A stretch of 64,000 nt of DNA, taken from contig NZ_JBAJEY010000002.1 of the NCBI RefSeq assembly GCF_039822285.1, positions 310,001-374,000 of the forward strand. The letters run 5' to 3'. The notes below the pieces were generated by a model, which saw only the letters and a program-made list of their open reading frames with translations, had not been told where the DNA came from and ran no database searches. Positions 18,715 to 27,414 of the stretch are shown piece by piece; positions within the stretch are counted from its first letter, which is position 1; each line of letters starts with the position of its first letter. Source of the stretch: Thiofaba sp039822285. GTDB taxonomy: Bacteria > Pseudomonadota > Gammaproteobacteria > Halothiobacillales > Halothiobacillaceae. Position numbers and translations under genes: made by a program.

Positions 18715-20739
18715 CTATTGGAAGAAGTCTTCGGCCCCGAGCAGGGGGAGGACGCGGCGGGTGATGGGGTCGGCGGCGAAGTAGCGCTGGATCAGGTGGG
18801 GGCGCAGGTGGTTGGCGAGCCCCAGGAACATCATCCCCTGGTCGAGTGCCAGGTACTTGTAGGCCACGTCCCCGGTCATCGGGTTGACCGCATCGTAGAA
18901 GCCGAAGGGTCCGTAGATGGCATAGAGCTGGGCCATCTGGCGCAGGTTGTGGGCCGCCTCATCGGGGCGGACCATGGCGGCGAGGCCCGAGGCGTGCGGG
19001 GTGACGACCTCTTCCGCGTAGCCTTTCACCCCGAGGATGGCGATCCCGTATTCGCCATAGCCGCCGGCCGGGTTGGCGCTCGGCGACATCCCCCACACCG
19101 GCAGGCTGAGGACTTCCTGGGCGTAGCGGCGCTGGATGTCGACATGGGCGACTGCATTGCGACCGAGGCTGGCGGGGGCATGCGCCTGCCCGTCCAGGAC
19201 GATGCCCGGCATCATCGCCTCGAACATGCTGCCGCCCCATGAGGGCAGGAAGCGGATGCCTTCCCAGGTGTAGTAGCCGCCGACGACCTGGTGGCCCTTC
19301 ACCAGGCGCGAGGTGCGCTCGAGCGGGATCATGGTCTGCCAGGTCCAGTCGGCCGGGAAGGTGCGCGCCAGGCTGAACCAGTGGCTCTCGGGGACGTCGC
19401 CCTTGCCGATGGCAATCAGGCTGCCGAGGCGCGGCTCCGAGTACAGCAGGCCATAGACGTTTTTGGAGCGCTCATGGCGCTGCACGTGGTAGCCGTGCGT
19501 CATCTGCCCGACGGACGGGTCATAGAAGAAGGCGTAGTTCTCCCGCTCGAGCAGGCGGGTGATGCGCGGGTACAGGTCGGGCTCGGCCATGCGCGCGACC
19601 ATCAGCCCGGCAGTCAGCCAGGAGGAGTCGACGAACGAGATGAAGTGGCTGGTGCGCTCGAGCGAGGTGGTGTCGTAGTAGTTGAAGAAGAAGCCCTGCC
19701 AGGTTTCCATCTTCTCCAGGGTGCCAACCACCTGCCGGAGGCGTGCCTCGGCAGCCTTCGGTGTGATGAAACCAAGGTCGCGGGCGGCCACCACCGACAT
19801 CAGGTAGAGGCCGATGTTGGTAATGTTGGTGTAATCGCCGACCAGCGGCGGCCCGCCGCCTGGATGGACGGTGACCGTATCGAAGGGCAGGCCGCTCGGC
19901 TTATCGCGCAGACCGTCGAGCCCCCGCCATGTATCACGCGCCACGCGCATGAGGAGGGCCAGGTTGTCCGTCGGCAGGCTCTCGCGCCGCACCAGCGGCG
20001 GAGGCGGAAGCTCAATGGCGCGGGCGCGGATCGAGGCGCGCGCGGCCAGCTCGCCGCCACGCGCCATTTCCCAGGCCTTCTTGCCTGGGGCGACCGCACG
20101 GTCCTCCTGCGGTCCGACATGCTGGCCCGTGCGGACCAGGCTCACATCGTCGAGGAAAAAAACGCCCTTGCGATCACCGACCAGTTCCGGATCAAGCTGC
20201 AGGAAGAGCAGGCTGGGGGGCGTGCCCTCGGTGACGCCACTGAGGGCATTGAGCGGAATCAGCAGTTGGCGCCACTCATCATTCACCCCGACGACCATAA
20301 AGCCCTGTCCCACCTGGCTGGCGGGGGGGGTGTCCTTCGTCAGGAAGCGCACACGCATCTGCAGTGGGGTGCCCTGCTTACGGCTGCCGCGTACCCACAG
20401 GCTGAGGTGGTCATAGGCGGCAACATCCCCCTCGGGCAGGCGCAGCAGCAGGCCCTGGGGGGCGGCCGTCGGGGCCGTGAGGTCATAGCGCACGCGCAGG
20501 GCGAGGCCATGCTTGCCACGGCGCGGGGAGGCGGTGAGGTCGGCCTTCGGTGGGGCTTGGTGGGCGGAGGGGCCGGGCCACGGGATGACGCGGTTGACCA
20601 GCGGTTTTCCGTCATTGAAGTCCGCCAGCATGGCATGGGGCAGCTCGGCCGCCCGCGCGGGATTGAGGGTCAGGCAGAGCAGGATCAGGACGGTGTGCAG
20701 AAGCCGGTGAAGAGGGCGGCTCCCTCTTGTGGCCAGCAT
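18715..20739 (-). CDS. Secreted glucoamylase-like (PF10091, GH144-type) protein
   Basis: A 674-residue protein with a signal peptide (MLATRGSRPLHRLLHTVLILLCLTLNPARA). An N-terminal carbohydrate-binding-like beta domain (about 35-200: AMLADFNDGKPLVNRV ... FFLDDVSLVRTG) precedes an alpha/alpha barrel of the glycoamylase domain. Recognisable elements are NITNIGLYLMSVVAARDLGFI, SFVDSSWLTAGLMVAR, RSKNVYGLLYSEPRLGSLIA, GGSMFEAMMPG and SPSANPAGGYGEYGIA. Characterised relatives are endo-beta-1,2-glucanases (GH144); activity here is inferred. I set the start at 20737-20739 from the signal peptide; upstream in-frame codons are REP sequence. Confidence 0.85.
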   Translation of the reverse strand: MLATRGSRPLHRLLHTVLILLCLTLNPARAAELPHAMLADFNDGKPLVNRVIPWPGPSAHQAPPKADLTASPRRGKHGLALRVRYDLTAPTAAPQGLLLRLPEGDVAAYDHLSLWVRGSRKQGTPLQMRVRFLTKDTPPASQVGQGFMVVGVNDEWRQLLIPLNALSGVTEGTPPSLLFLQLDPELVGDRKGVFFLDDVSLVRTGQHVGPQEDRAVAPGKKAWEMARGGELAARASIRARAIELPPPPLVRRESLPTDNLALLMRVARDTWRGLDGLRDKPSGLPFDTVTVHPGGGPPLVGDYTNITNIGLYLMSVVAARDLGFITPKAAEARLRQVVGTLEKMETWQGFFFNYYDTTSLERTSHFISFVDSSWLTAGLMVARMAEPDLYPRITRLLERENYAFFYDPSVGQMTHGYHVQRHERSKNVYGLLYSEPRLGSLIAIGKGDVPESHWFSLARTFPADWTWQTMIPLERTSRLVKGHQVVGGYYTWEGIRFLPSWGGSMFEAMMPGIVLDGQAHAPASLGRNAVAHVDIQRRYAQEVLSLPVWGMSPSANPAGGYGEYGIAILGVKGYAEEVVTPHASGLAAMVRPDEAAHNLRQMAQLYAIYGPFGFYDAVNPMTGDVAYKYLALDQGMMFLGLANHLRPHLIQRYFAADPITRRVLPLLGAEDFFQ

Positions 20740-20754
20740 GAGGCGACCGGAGAC

Positions 20755-20819
20755 ATCGCGGCGACACGCCGCTCCCACAAGGGCCGAGGTTGGCTGTGGG
20801 AGCCGCGTGCCGCGGCGAG
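20755..20819. repeat. REP-like palindrome, copy 4 (variant)
   Basis: ATCGCGGCGACACGCCGCTC followed by CCACAAGG, then TGTGGGAGCCGCGTGCCGCG: two facing arms of the REP-like family in the 103-bp gap between the GH144-like gene and glyS. Confidence 0.65.
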
Positions 20820-20842
20820 GGGGCGCCTGTTCCAAGCGGAGT

Positions 20843-22915
20843 TCAGCCACCGAGGACCGAGATGTCCGCGACGCGTAGGAACAGCGCACGCAGGCGGTTG
20901 AGCAGGGCCAGGCGGTTGGCACGCAAGGCTGCATCCTCGGCCATCACCATCACCCCATCGAAGAAGGCATCCACCGCCTCGCGCAGGTGGGCCAGGCGTC
21001 CCAGGGCGGCGGTGTAGTCGCCCGCGGCGAACAGCGGGGCGAGTTCGGCCTCGATGACCTCCACGTGGCCGGCCAGCGCGCGTTCGGCGGGGTCCTGGAG
21101 CAGGGCCGTATCGATCCGGCTGGGCAGTTCGCCCTCCACCTTCTTGAGGATGTTGGCGATGCGCTTGTTGGCCGCGGAGAGGCTCTCGGCCTGCGGCAGG
21201 GCGAGGAAGTCGTTGACCGCCTGCATGCGGCGCTCGAAGTCGAGCGGGCGCAGCGGGCGGGTGGCGAGCACGGCCTCGAACACATCAATGCGGATACCGC
21301 GATCCAGCGCGTAGGCACGCATGCGTTCGAGCATGAAGTCGAACACGGTCTCGACCACGGCCTTCGCATCGACCTTCTCCTGCACGCCGTCGGCGGCGAA
21401 GGTGAGCAGGGCGTGCAGGTCGAGGTCGAGCCCGCGCTCGATCAGGATGCGCAGCACGCCGAGGGCGGCCCGGCGCAGGGCGAAGGGGTCCTTGGCCCCG
21501 GTGGGCCCCTGACCAATGGCGAAGATGCCCACCAGGGTGTCCAGGCGTTCGGCCAGCGCCAGGGCCTGGCCGACGCGCGTTTCCGGCAGGGCATCCCCTG
21601 CCCGGCGCGGCATATAGACCTCGTCCAGCGCCTGGGCGACTTCGGCATGCTCGCCGTCGTGCCGCGCAAGGTAGCGGCCCATGATGCCCTGCAGCTCGGG
21701 GAACTCGCCGACCATGCCGGTCATGAGGTCGCACTTGGCAAGCAGGGCGGCGCGCGCGGCGCGTTCCATGTCGGCGCCCATCAGCCCGGCGATGTGACGG
21801 GCCAGGCGCACGACGCGCTCGGTCTTGTCGTGCAGCGTGCCGAGCCGCTGCTGGAACACCACGGTCTTGAGGCTTTCGAGGTGGGACGCGAGGGGCTGTT
21901 TGCGGTCCTCGTTCCAGAAGAACTCAGCATCGGAGAAGCGGGGGCGGATCACCCGCTCGTTGCCCAGGCGCACGGCGGCGGGGTCGCGGCTGTCGATATT
22001 GGCCACGGTGATGAAGTGCGGCAAGAGCTCGCCGGCCTCATCCAGCACCGGGAAGTAGCGCTGGTTGCCCTGCATGGTGGAGATCAGGGCCTCCTTGGGC
22101 ACCTCGAGGAAGCGCGGCTCGAAGTTGCCGGTCACCACCCGCGGCCATTCGGTCAGCGCGGTCACCTCATCGAGCAGGTCCTCATCCAGCACCGCGCGGC
22201 CGCCCAGCTCACAGGCGGCAGCCTCGACCTGGGCCTTGATCATGGCCCGGCGGGCAGCGAAGTCGACGATCACATGCCCCGTGCCCTCCAGCAGCGCGGC
22301 GTAGTCGCCGGGCGCGGGGACGGGCAGTGGGGCGGGGTGATGGAAGCGGTGGCCGCGGGTCGTATGGCCGGTGCGCACCCCCAGGATCTCGGCATCGATC
22401 ACATCCCTGCCGAACAGCAGCACGATCCAGTGCACCGGGCGCACGAAGGCGGCCTCGCCCGCACCCCAGCGCATGCGCTTCGGAATGGGGAGCTCATCCA
22501 GCGCGGCGCGCAGCATGTCCGGGATCAGGGTCTGGGCCGGCTGGCCGGGCTGCTTGGCGCGATAGACCATCCATGCGCCCTTGTCGGTGACGAGCTCCTC
22601 GAGCTGATCCACGCTCACCCCGCAGGAGCGGGCAAAGCCTTCCAGCGCCTTGCTCGGGCGCCCTTCACCGTCGAAGGCCGCATTCACCGCCGGGCCGCGA
22701 CGCTCGATCTCGCGCTCCGGTTGCTGCTCGGCCACCCCCTGCACCAGCACCGCCAGCCGCCGCGGGGCGGCGTAGACGGTGTGGCCCTTGGGCGCGAGGC
22801 CCGCGTCGTGCAGGCGGCGGACCATGCCATCGGCCAGGGCTGCAGCGAGGGTGGTGAGGGCCTTGGGCGGCAGCTCCTCGGTGCCGATCTCGATCAAAAG
22901 GTCACGGGTGCTCAT
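20843..22915 (-). CDS. glyS: Glycyl-tRNA synthetase beta subunit
   Basis: The 690-residue beta chain of the heterotetrameric bacterial GlyRS, similar in length to E. coli GlyS (689). The N-terminus MSTRDLLIEIGTEELPPKALTTL and the FFWNEDRKQPLASHLESLKTVVFQQRLGT segment are typical. The C-terminal part is the anticodon-binding DALR-like region. Its ATG overlaps the glyQ stop by 4 bp (22912-22915). Confidence 0.98.
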   Translation of the reverse strand: MSTRDLLIEIGTEELPPKALTTLAAALADGMVRRLHDAGLAPKGHTVYAAPRRLAVLVQGVAEQQPEREIERRGPAVNAAFDGEGRPSKALEGFARSCGVSVDQLEELVTDKGAWMVYRAKQPGQPAQTLIPDMLRAALDELPIPKRMRWGAGEAAFVRPVHWIVLLFGRDVIDAEILGVRTGHTTRGHRFHHPAPLPVPAPGDYAALLEGTGHVIVDFAARRAMIKAQVEAAACELGGRAVLDEDLLDEVTALTEWPRVVTGNFEPRFLEVPKEALISTMQGNQRYFPVLDEAGELLPHFITVANIDSRDPAAVRLGNERVIRPRFSDAEFFWNEDRKQPLASHLESLKTVVFQQRLGTLHDKTERVVRLARHIAGLMGADMERAARAALLAKCDLMTGMVGEFPELQGIMGRYLARHDGEHAEVAQALDEVYMPRRAGDALPETRVGQALALAERLDTLVGIFAIGQGPTGAKDPFALRRAALGVLRILIERGLDLDLHALLTFAADGVQEKVDAKAVVETVFDFMLERMRAYALDRGIRIDVFEAVLATRPLRPLDFERRMQAVNDFLALPQAESLSAANKRIANILKKVEGELPSRIDTALLQDPAERALAGHVEVIEAELAPLFAAGDYTAALGRLAHLREAVDAFFDGVMVMAEDAALRANRLALLNRLRALFLRVADISVLGG

Positions 22916-23847
22916 TGGGCGACCTCCTGGCTGCGTGCCACCATCGGGAAGCCGAGGCGCTCGCGCGAGGCGTAATAGGCCTCGGCCACGCTGCGGGCGA
23001 GCTCGCGCACGCGCAGGATGTACCGCTGGCGCTCGGTCACGGAGATGGCGCGGCGCGCATCCAACAGGTTGAAGGTGTGGGAGGCCTTGAGCACCTGCTC
23101 ATAGGCCGGCAGCGGCAGGTTCAGCTCCATCAGGCGCTTGGCCTCTTTCTCGCATTGGTCGAACAGGCCGAACAGGAACGCTACGTCGGCCTGCTGGAAG
23201 TTGTAGGTGGATTGCTCCACCTCGTTCTGGTGGTAGACATCCCCGTAGGTGATCCTGCCGTTCGGGGTCTTGGCCCAGACCAGGTCGTAAACGCTCTCCA
23301 CCCCCTGCAGGTACATCGCCAGACGCTCCAGCCCGTAGGTGATCTCACCGGTCACCGGGCGGCAGTCGAGGCCGCCGACCTGCTGGAAGTAGGTGAACTG
23401 GGTGACTTCCATGCCATTGAGCCACACCTCCCAGCCCAGGCCCCAGGCGCCCAGGGTGGGGGACTCCCAGTTGTCCTCGACGAAGCGGATGTCGTGGGTT
23501 AAGGGGTCGAAGCCCAGCATGCGCAAAGAGCCCAGGTAGAGCTCCTGGATCTCAAGCGGAGAGGGTTTGAGCACCACCTGGAACTGGTAGTAGTGCTGCA
23601 GGCGGTTGGGGTTCTCGCCGTAGCGGCCGTCGGTTGGGCGGCGTGAGGGCTGGACGTAGGCGGCGTTCCACGGCTCGGGGCCGATGGCGCGCAGGAAGGT
23701 GGCGGGGTGGAAGGTGCCGGCGCCGACCTCCATGTCCAAGGGCTGGAGGATGGCGCAGCCCTGCCGGGCCCAGTAGTCCTGCAGGGCGAGGATCAGGCCC
23801 TGGAACGTGGAGAGATCGTAAGCGGATGACATGATGGACCGGGTCAT
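22912..23847 (-). CDS. glyQ: Glycyl-tRNA synthetase alpha subunit
   Basis: The 311-residue catalytic class II subunit. GCAILQPLDMEVGAGTFHPATFLRAIGPEPWNAAYVQPSRRPTDGRYGENPNR and VEDNWESPTLGAWGLGWEVWLNGMEVTQFTYFQQ are family hallmarks. An alternative start five codons downstream (MSSAYDLSTFQ, 23832) is equally plausible, because neither has a good Shine-Dalgarno. First gene of glyQS, divergent from the oxidase operon. Confidence 0.98.
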   Translation of the reverse strand: MTRSIMSSAYDLSTFQGLILALQDYWARQGCAILQPLDMEVGAGTFHPATFLRAIGPEPWNAAYVQPSRRPTDGRYGENPNRLQHYYQFQVVLKPSPLEIQELYLGSLRMLGFDPLTHDIRFVEDNWESPTLGAWGLGWEVWLNGMEVTQFTYFQQVGGLDCRPVTGEITYGLERLAMYLQGVESVYDLVWAKTPNGRITYGDVYHQNEVEQSTYNFQQADVAFLFGLFDQCEKEAKRLMELNLPLPAYEQVLKASHTFNLLDARRAISVTERQRYILRVRELARSVAEAYYASRERLGFPMVARSQEVAQ

Positions 23848-24177
23848 TGGATATGTGGCCCAAAGTATACGTGGGAGGGGGAGGCGCGGGGAAACCCTTC
23901 GAACAGACTGTGTTTGGCAACACGAAGCAGCGTGTCCAGGCGCAGGATGATTAATTCAGTGAATGCTTATATGCCTGTTTCCATGGCCTGTGCTTGAAAA
24001 TTCCTGGCTTGGCCGAGGTCGTGCATGGGCTTCGACCCCATGTGGATCCGGTGGGAATGATTTTTCTCATTGTGAATCAATGGGTTGCGTGCTTGGCATG
24101 GTTTGTGTATCTAGGTGGTTTGGTCCTGACGGAATGGGTCGGATCAGAAAATCGACAACTTGGAGGAGATCAAAACC
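23848..24177. other. 330-bp divergent intergenic region
   Basis: The promoter region shared by glyQS (leftward) and the bd-like oxidase operon (rightward). It is more AT-rich than the flanks near 23945-24110. I find no ORF of substance, no tRNA and no convincing FNR box (TTGAT-N4-ATCAA). Confidence 0.5.
24085..24113 (+). promoter_or_regulatory. Possible sigma-70 promoter for the oxidase operon
   Basis: TTGCGT at 24085-24090 and TATCTA at 24108-24113 with a 17-bp spacer, about 65 nt upstream of the start codon. This is the best-spaced pair in the AT-rich part of the intergenic region, but it matches the consensus only moderately. Confidence 0.3.
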
Positions 24178-25572
24178 ATGCCTGAGCACCTGGGGCTTTA
24201 TCCCCATTGGTATGTGCCAGCGATCGGCTCCGCCTGGGTGATGGGCATCATCGGCACGATCCATGTGCTGGCGTCCCACACCTCGGTCGGGGCATCCTGG
24301 CTGTTCGCCTTGCTCGAAACCAAGGCGGTGCGAGAGAACAAGCCGGAGCTGATGGAGTACATCAAAAAGTACGGCATGTTCCTGCTCGTGTTTTCCTACA
24401 TCATCGGCTCCATCACCGGTCCGGGTATTTGGTACTCGGTGACGGTAGCCAGCCCACGCGGGATCAGTGGCCTGATCCACAACTTTGTGTGGGTGTGGGC
24501 CACGGAGTGGGTGTTCTTCTTTGTCGAGGTCATCGGCGTTTACGCCCTCGTGTACCTGCTCGGCAAGATCGACCCGAGGACGCATCTGAAGCTGACCTGG
24601 TCCTTTGCCGTTGCGTCCTGGGCGACGATGATCCTGATCGTGCCCATCCTCAGCTTCATGATGTGGCCGGGGAACGAGCGCTGGTACGAAACCGGTTCAA
24701 CCTTCGACGCAGCCTTCAACCTGAACTACTTCGCCCACCTCGGTGTGCGCACGGCCTTCATGTTCGCCATCGCCGGGGCGGTCGGCGGGATCCTCGCGGC
24801 CACGATGAAGAACCGTGAGGTGCGTATCGAAATCACTCGCTTCCTGTCGAAAATGGGGCTGGCCGGGTTGTTCCTGGGGGTGGTGATGTGGCTGTGGTAC
24901 CTGCAGACCCTCCCGGAGAACGCACGCATCGTCATGGAAACCCAGATGGCGCCGAAATACGGGCCGTTCCTGGCTGCCGTGCTGCTCGGCACCTTGCTGT
25001 ATTTCCTGTGGACGGCTTGGAAGCCACTCCAACTGCGTCAGGGGGTGGCGGTCGCCATGACGGTCGTGATCGCCCTGTTCGGCTTGTGGCCTGAGGAGCG
25101 CTCGCGCGAGTCCCTGCGCAAACCCTACGTGGCCGGGCAGTACATCTATTCCAACCAGCTCTTTGCGCGTGATGTGCCGGGCAAAGGTGTCACCTCCGAC
25201 CTCCCGATGATCGAGGCGAAAGGGGTGCTTCAAACCCATATGTTCGTGCCGGCCGATCTGCGCACGGTCACTCCTGAGAACAAGGTCCGTGCAGGCGAGT
25301 TCCTCACCAAGACTCTCTGCACCAACTGCCACAGCATCGAGCCCGATGCCAAGCTGCGCGCCCTGCCTGCCCGCTTCGGCTTCTCGGACGATCCGGTTAT
25401 GGTCAAGGCCTATCTTGATGGTGCGCTGTACCACGGTACGGTGCCCTACATGCCGCGTCTGCCGCTGCCCGAGGCCGAACGTGAGGCCATGGCGGCCTAC
25501 ATCGCCTCGCTCTCCAAAGGGGCCGCGCCCATGCTCGCCGCCCATGACGCCCTGCAACAAGGAGCACACTGA
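24178..25572 (+). CDS. bd-type oxidase-like subunit I with C-terminal haem c
   Basis: A 464-residue membrane protein. The N-terminal helix IHVLASHTSVGASWLFALLE aligns with E. coli CydA around the haem ligand H19 (here H29). GSITGPGIWYSVTVASP and WVFFFVEVIGVYALVYLLG match the next helices, with the conserved glutamate. After the helices, a cytochrome c-like tail carries C381-T-N-C384-H385. The start is ATG 24178, not the TTG at 24160, because that TTG lies within the GGAGGA ribosome binding site. This layout fits the haem-c-bearing bd-like families that have been called OR-C; the donor is likely a c-type cytochrome or quinol. Confidence 0.85.
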   Translation: MPEHLGLYPHWYVPAIGSAWVMGIIGTIHVLASHTSVGASWLFALLETKAVRENKPELMEYIKKYGMFLLVFSYIIGSITGPGIWYSVTVASPRGISGLIHNFVWVWATEWVFFFVEVIGVYALVYLLGKIDPRTHLKLTWSFAVASWATMILIVPILSFMMWPGNERWYETGSTFDAAFNLNYFAHLGVRTAFMFAIAGAVGGILAATMKNREVRIEITRFLSKMGLAGLFLGVVMWLWYLQTLPENARIVMETQMAPKYGPFLAAVLLGTLLYFLWTAWKPLQLRQGVAVAMTVVIALFGLWPEERSRESLRKPYVAGQYIYSNQLFARDVPGKGVTSDLPMIEAKGVLQTHMFVPADLRTVTPENKVRAGEFLTKTLCTNCHSIEPDAKLRALPARFGFSDDPVMVKAYLDGALYHGTVPYMPRLPLPEAEREAMAAYIASLSKGAAPMLAAHDALQQGAH

Positions 25573-26801
25573 TGGATGCCGCTACGACCGCAGCCATGCT
25601 GCACGCACTGCGCGATCCGACGGGCGTGCCGTCGCATCCGCTGATCTTCCAGGTGCTGATGGTATTCACCTGGATTCCGCACATCCTGTTTGTCAACCTC
25701 ACTCTGGGCTCCGCGCTGATGGCCTTGTACGCCTTCATGCGCCGCAATGAGCCCCACTGGCAGCGTCTGTCCGAGGCCATGACCAAGGTTGCCAAGGTAG
25801 GCGTCTCCCTGCTGGTGGTGCTGGGCGTTGCACCCTTGCTGTTTACTCAGACCATCTACGACCCGCAGTGGTACGCCTCCAATGTCCTGTCGGCCGCCTG
25901 GGTGATTGGCTTTATCTTCACCCTGACTGTGGGGTACCTCGCCTGGTTCACCTTCTACTTCAAGAACCACGGTGAACATGCCCCCGCCTGGGCGGGGTGG
26001 CTGGGGGCCTTCGGCCTGGCCATGTTCCTGCTGGATGGTTTCATCATGCATGTCCTCTCCTACCAGGGGTTGCTGCCCGACCAGTGGTTCAACTGGTACG
26101 TGCCGCACGGACAGGTCGACATGTCGGGTACGGTGATCCACGCCTGGCAGGCGCCGCGTTTCGGCTTCTACCTGGCCATGAGCGCGACCCTGTTCGGCAT
26201 TTTCCTGATGGCCTACGCAGACTACTTCCGTTCCCGCCCGGATCGTCCGGCCGACTACCTGGCCTTCGCCCGCCGCATGGGGGCACGTATTGCCGTCGTC
26301 GGCGCGGGGGCGCAGCTTGTCCTGCTGCTCTGGTGGCTGCTGGATGTGCCATCCCATCTCGGCATGTGGGCTCATCCGATGAGCTGGGCCCTGATGGCCT
26401 TCATCGCGGTCTTGGCTGCGGCCGTGTGGCTGGCGCGCACCGGTGAGCCCGGGGCGGGCTACCGGTTGATGGCCATGGGGGTGGGGATGGCGGCGTTGGT
26501 GGCCATCTTCCGCGAGGCGCTGCGCATGGCCTATCTCCAGCCCTTCGCCTACAGCGCCATTGAGTACAAGGTGCTGTGGGATGTGCCCCCCTTCGTCATG
26601 TTCTTGCTCACCCTCGTCGGTGTGGGGGGGCTGATGGGGGGCTTCATCATCACTGCGGCTTACAAGTCCGGGCGGGTGCAGGGCATGTACGAGGCGGATG
26701 CAACCCTGCGGCGTCTGGCCGTCGGGTCACTGACATCCACCATCGTCTGGGTTGCCGCCTTCATTGGCACGGGCATCTGGATCTGGCTGCGCAATCACTG
26801 A
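25572..26801 (+). CDS. bd-type oxidase-like subunit II (CydA-like paralogue)
   Basis: A 409-residue polytopic membrane protein with about nine helices. Its first helix (FTWIPHILFVNLTLGSALMALYAF) resembles the CydA N-terminus (MYHFLFVPLTLGMAFLLAIME) more than CydB. The two subunits are therefore both CydA-like, as in CydAA'-type enzymes. The ATG overlaps the subunit I stop (TGATG), so they are translationally coupled. No CydX-like peptide is visible, and no cydDC genes are adjacent. Confidence 0.8.
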   Translation: MDAATTAAMLHALRDPTGVPSHPLIFQVLMVFTWIPHILFVNLTLGSALMALYAFMRRNEPHWQRLSEAMTKVAKVGVSLLVVLGVAPLLFTQTIYDPQWYASNVLSAAWVIGFIFTLTVGYLAWFTFYFKNHGEHAPAWAGWLGAFGLAMFLLDGFIMHVLSYQGLLPDQWFNWYVPHGQVDMSGTVIHAWQAPRFGFYLAMSATLFGIFLMAYADYFRSRPDRPADYLAFARRMGARIAVVGAGAQLVLLLWWLLDVPSHLGMWAHPMSWALMAFIAVLAAAVWLARTGEPGAGYRLMAMGVGMAALVAIFREALRMAYLQPFAYSAIEYKVLWDVPPFVMFLLTLVGVGGLMGGFIITAAYKSGRVQGMYEADATLRRLAVGSLTSTIVWVAAFIGTGIWIWLRNH

Positions 26802-26822
26802 AAACCACACGAGGATCCCATA

Positions 26823-27122
26823 ATGAAACGATGGATCATCATCTCCACCATGCTGATGGTGCCTGCTATGCATACGCTGGCCGCTGATGTAGCGGCAGGG
26901 GAAAAGAAGGCTGCGGTATGTTTTGCCTGTCACGGCAAGGACGGACATGCTTCGATGAAGAACTATCCCAATCTTGCAGGACAGAACCGTGAATATCTCG
27001 TCATCGCCTTGAGGGGCTATCGTGACGGCACGCGCACCGATCCGGTCATGGTGCCCATGGCCAAGGCGCTTACGGATACGGACATGGAGAACATTGCGGC
27101 TTATTTTGCGCGCTTTAAGTGA
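26823..27122 (+). CDS. Small periplasmic class I cytochrome c
   Basis: A 99-residue protein with a signal peptide (ends AMHTLAA, about residue 20) and one haem site C33-F-A-C36-H37, followed by PNLAGQNREYLVIALRGYRDGTRTDPVMVPMAKALTD. The methionine ligand is probably in VMVPMA. The pattern resembles the c4/c5-like monohaem cytochromes. It lies 21 bp after subunit II and is followed by a terminator, so it probably serves the oxidase as electron donor or third subunit. Confidence 0.92.
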   Translation: MKRWIIISTMLMVPAMHTLAADVAAGEKKAAVCFACHGKDGHASMKNYPNLAGQNREYLVIALRGYRDGTRTDPVMVPMAKALTDTDMENIAAYFARFK

Positions 27123-27144
27123 CCATCGCGCACTTTCTGATGTG

Positions 27145-27178
27145 GAAGCCCAGCCTAGTGCTGGGCTTCTTTCTTTCA
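27145..27178 (+). terminator. Intrinsic terminator of the oxidase operon
   Basis: GAAGCCCAGC (27145-27154), five-base loop, GCTGGGCTTC (27160-27169), then TTTCTTTC. It begins 22 nt after the cytochrome c stop codon. Confidence 0.88.
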
Positions 27179-27190
27179 GCTTCCGCCCTG

Positions 27191-27316
27191 CCAGAATGTT
27201 GAAAAAGGGCTTCCTGCCCTTTTTCAACTCGCCTCGTCGCAGCACATGTCCGCGACGGGGTCCGAAGATCAATCACTTAGCGTGATTGATCTTCGCGCAA
27301 GCCTTCCATGGCTTGC
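27191..27316 (+). repeat. Multi-hairpin element, copy B (four hairpins)
   Basis: The left end CCAGAATGTTGAAAAAGGGC matches copies A and D. Hairpins 1-4 are present, with CGAAGATCAATCAC/GTGATTGATCTTCG as hairpin 3 and GCAAGCC/GGCTTGC as hairpin 4. Hairpin 5 is missing: the sequence diverges directly after GGCTTGC. It lies between the cytochrome c terminator and pdxH. The remaining bases (27317-27414) hold the pdxH upstream region. Confidence 0.8.
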
Positions 27317-27414
27317 TAGCGGCGGCGGGCAAAGAAACACAAATCGGTTGTTTGTACCCGTGCACGATGGTGATTGGCGGTAACATCGGCATATATCCGA
27401 AGTGAGGCGCTCCT

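Noticed and set aside
19291..20901. A 536-codon plus-strand open frame opposite the GH144-like gene.
   Set aside because: No recognisable motif or ribosome binding site, and the opposite strand carries conserved domains and a signal peptide.
20987..22975. A 662-codon open frame opposite glyS.
   Set aside because: Low-complexity Gly/His/Gln-rich translation; glyS on the minus strand is unambiguous.
23848..24177. FNR/ANR box upstream of the bd-like oxidase.
   Set aside because: The best candidates (near TTGTGAATCAATG at 24070) lack the TTGAT-N4-ATCAA dyad.
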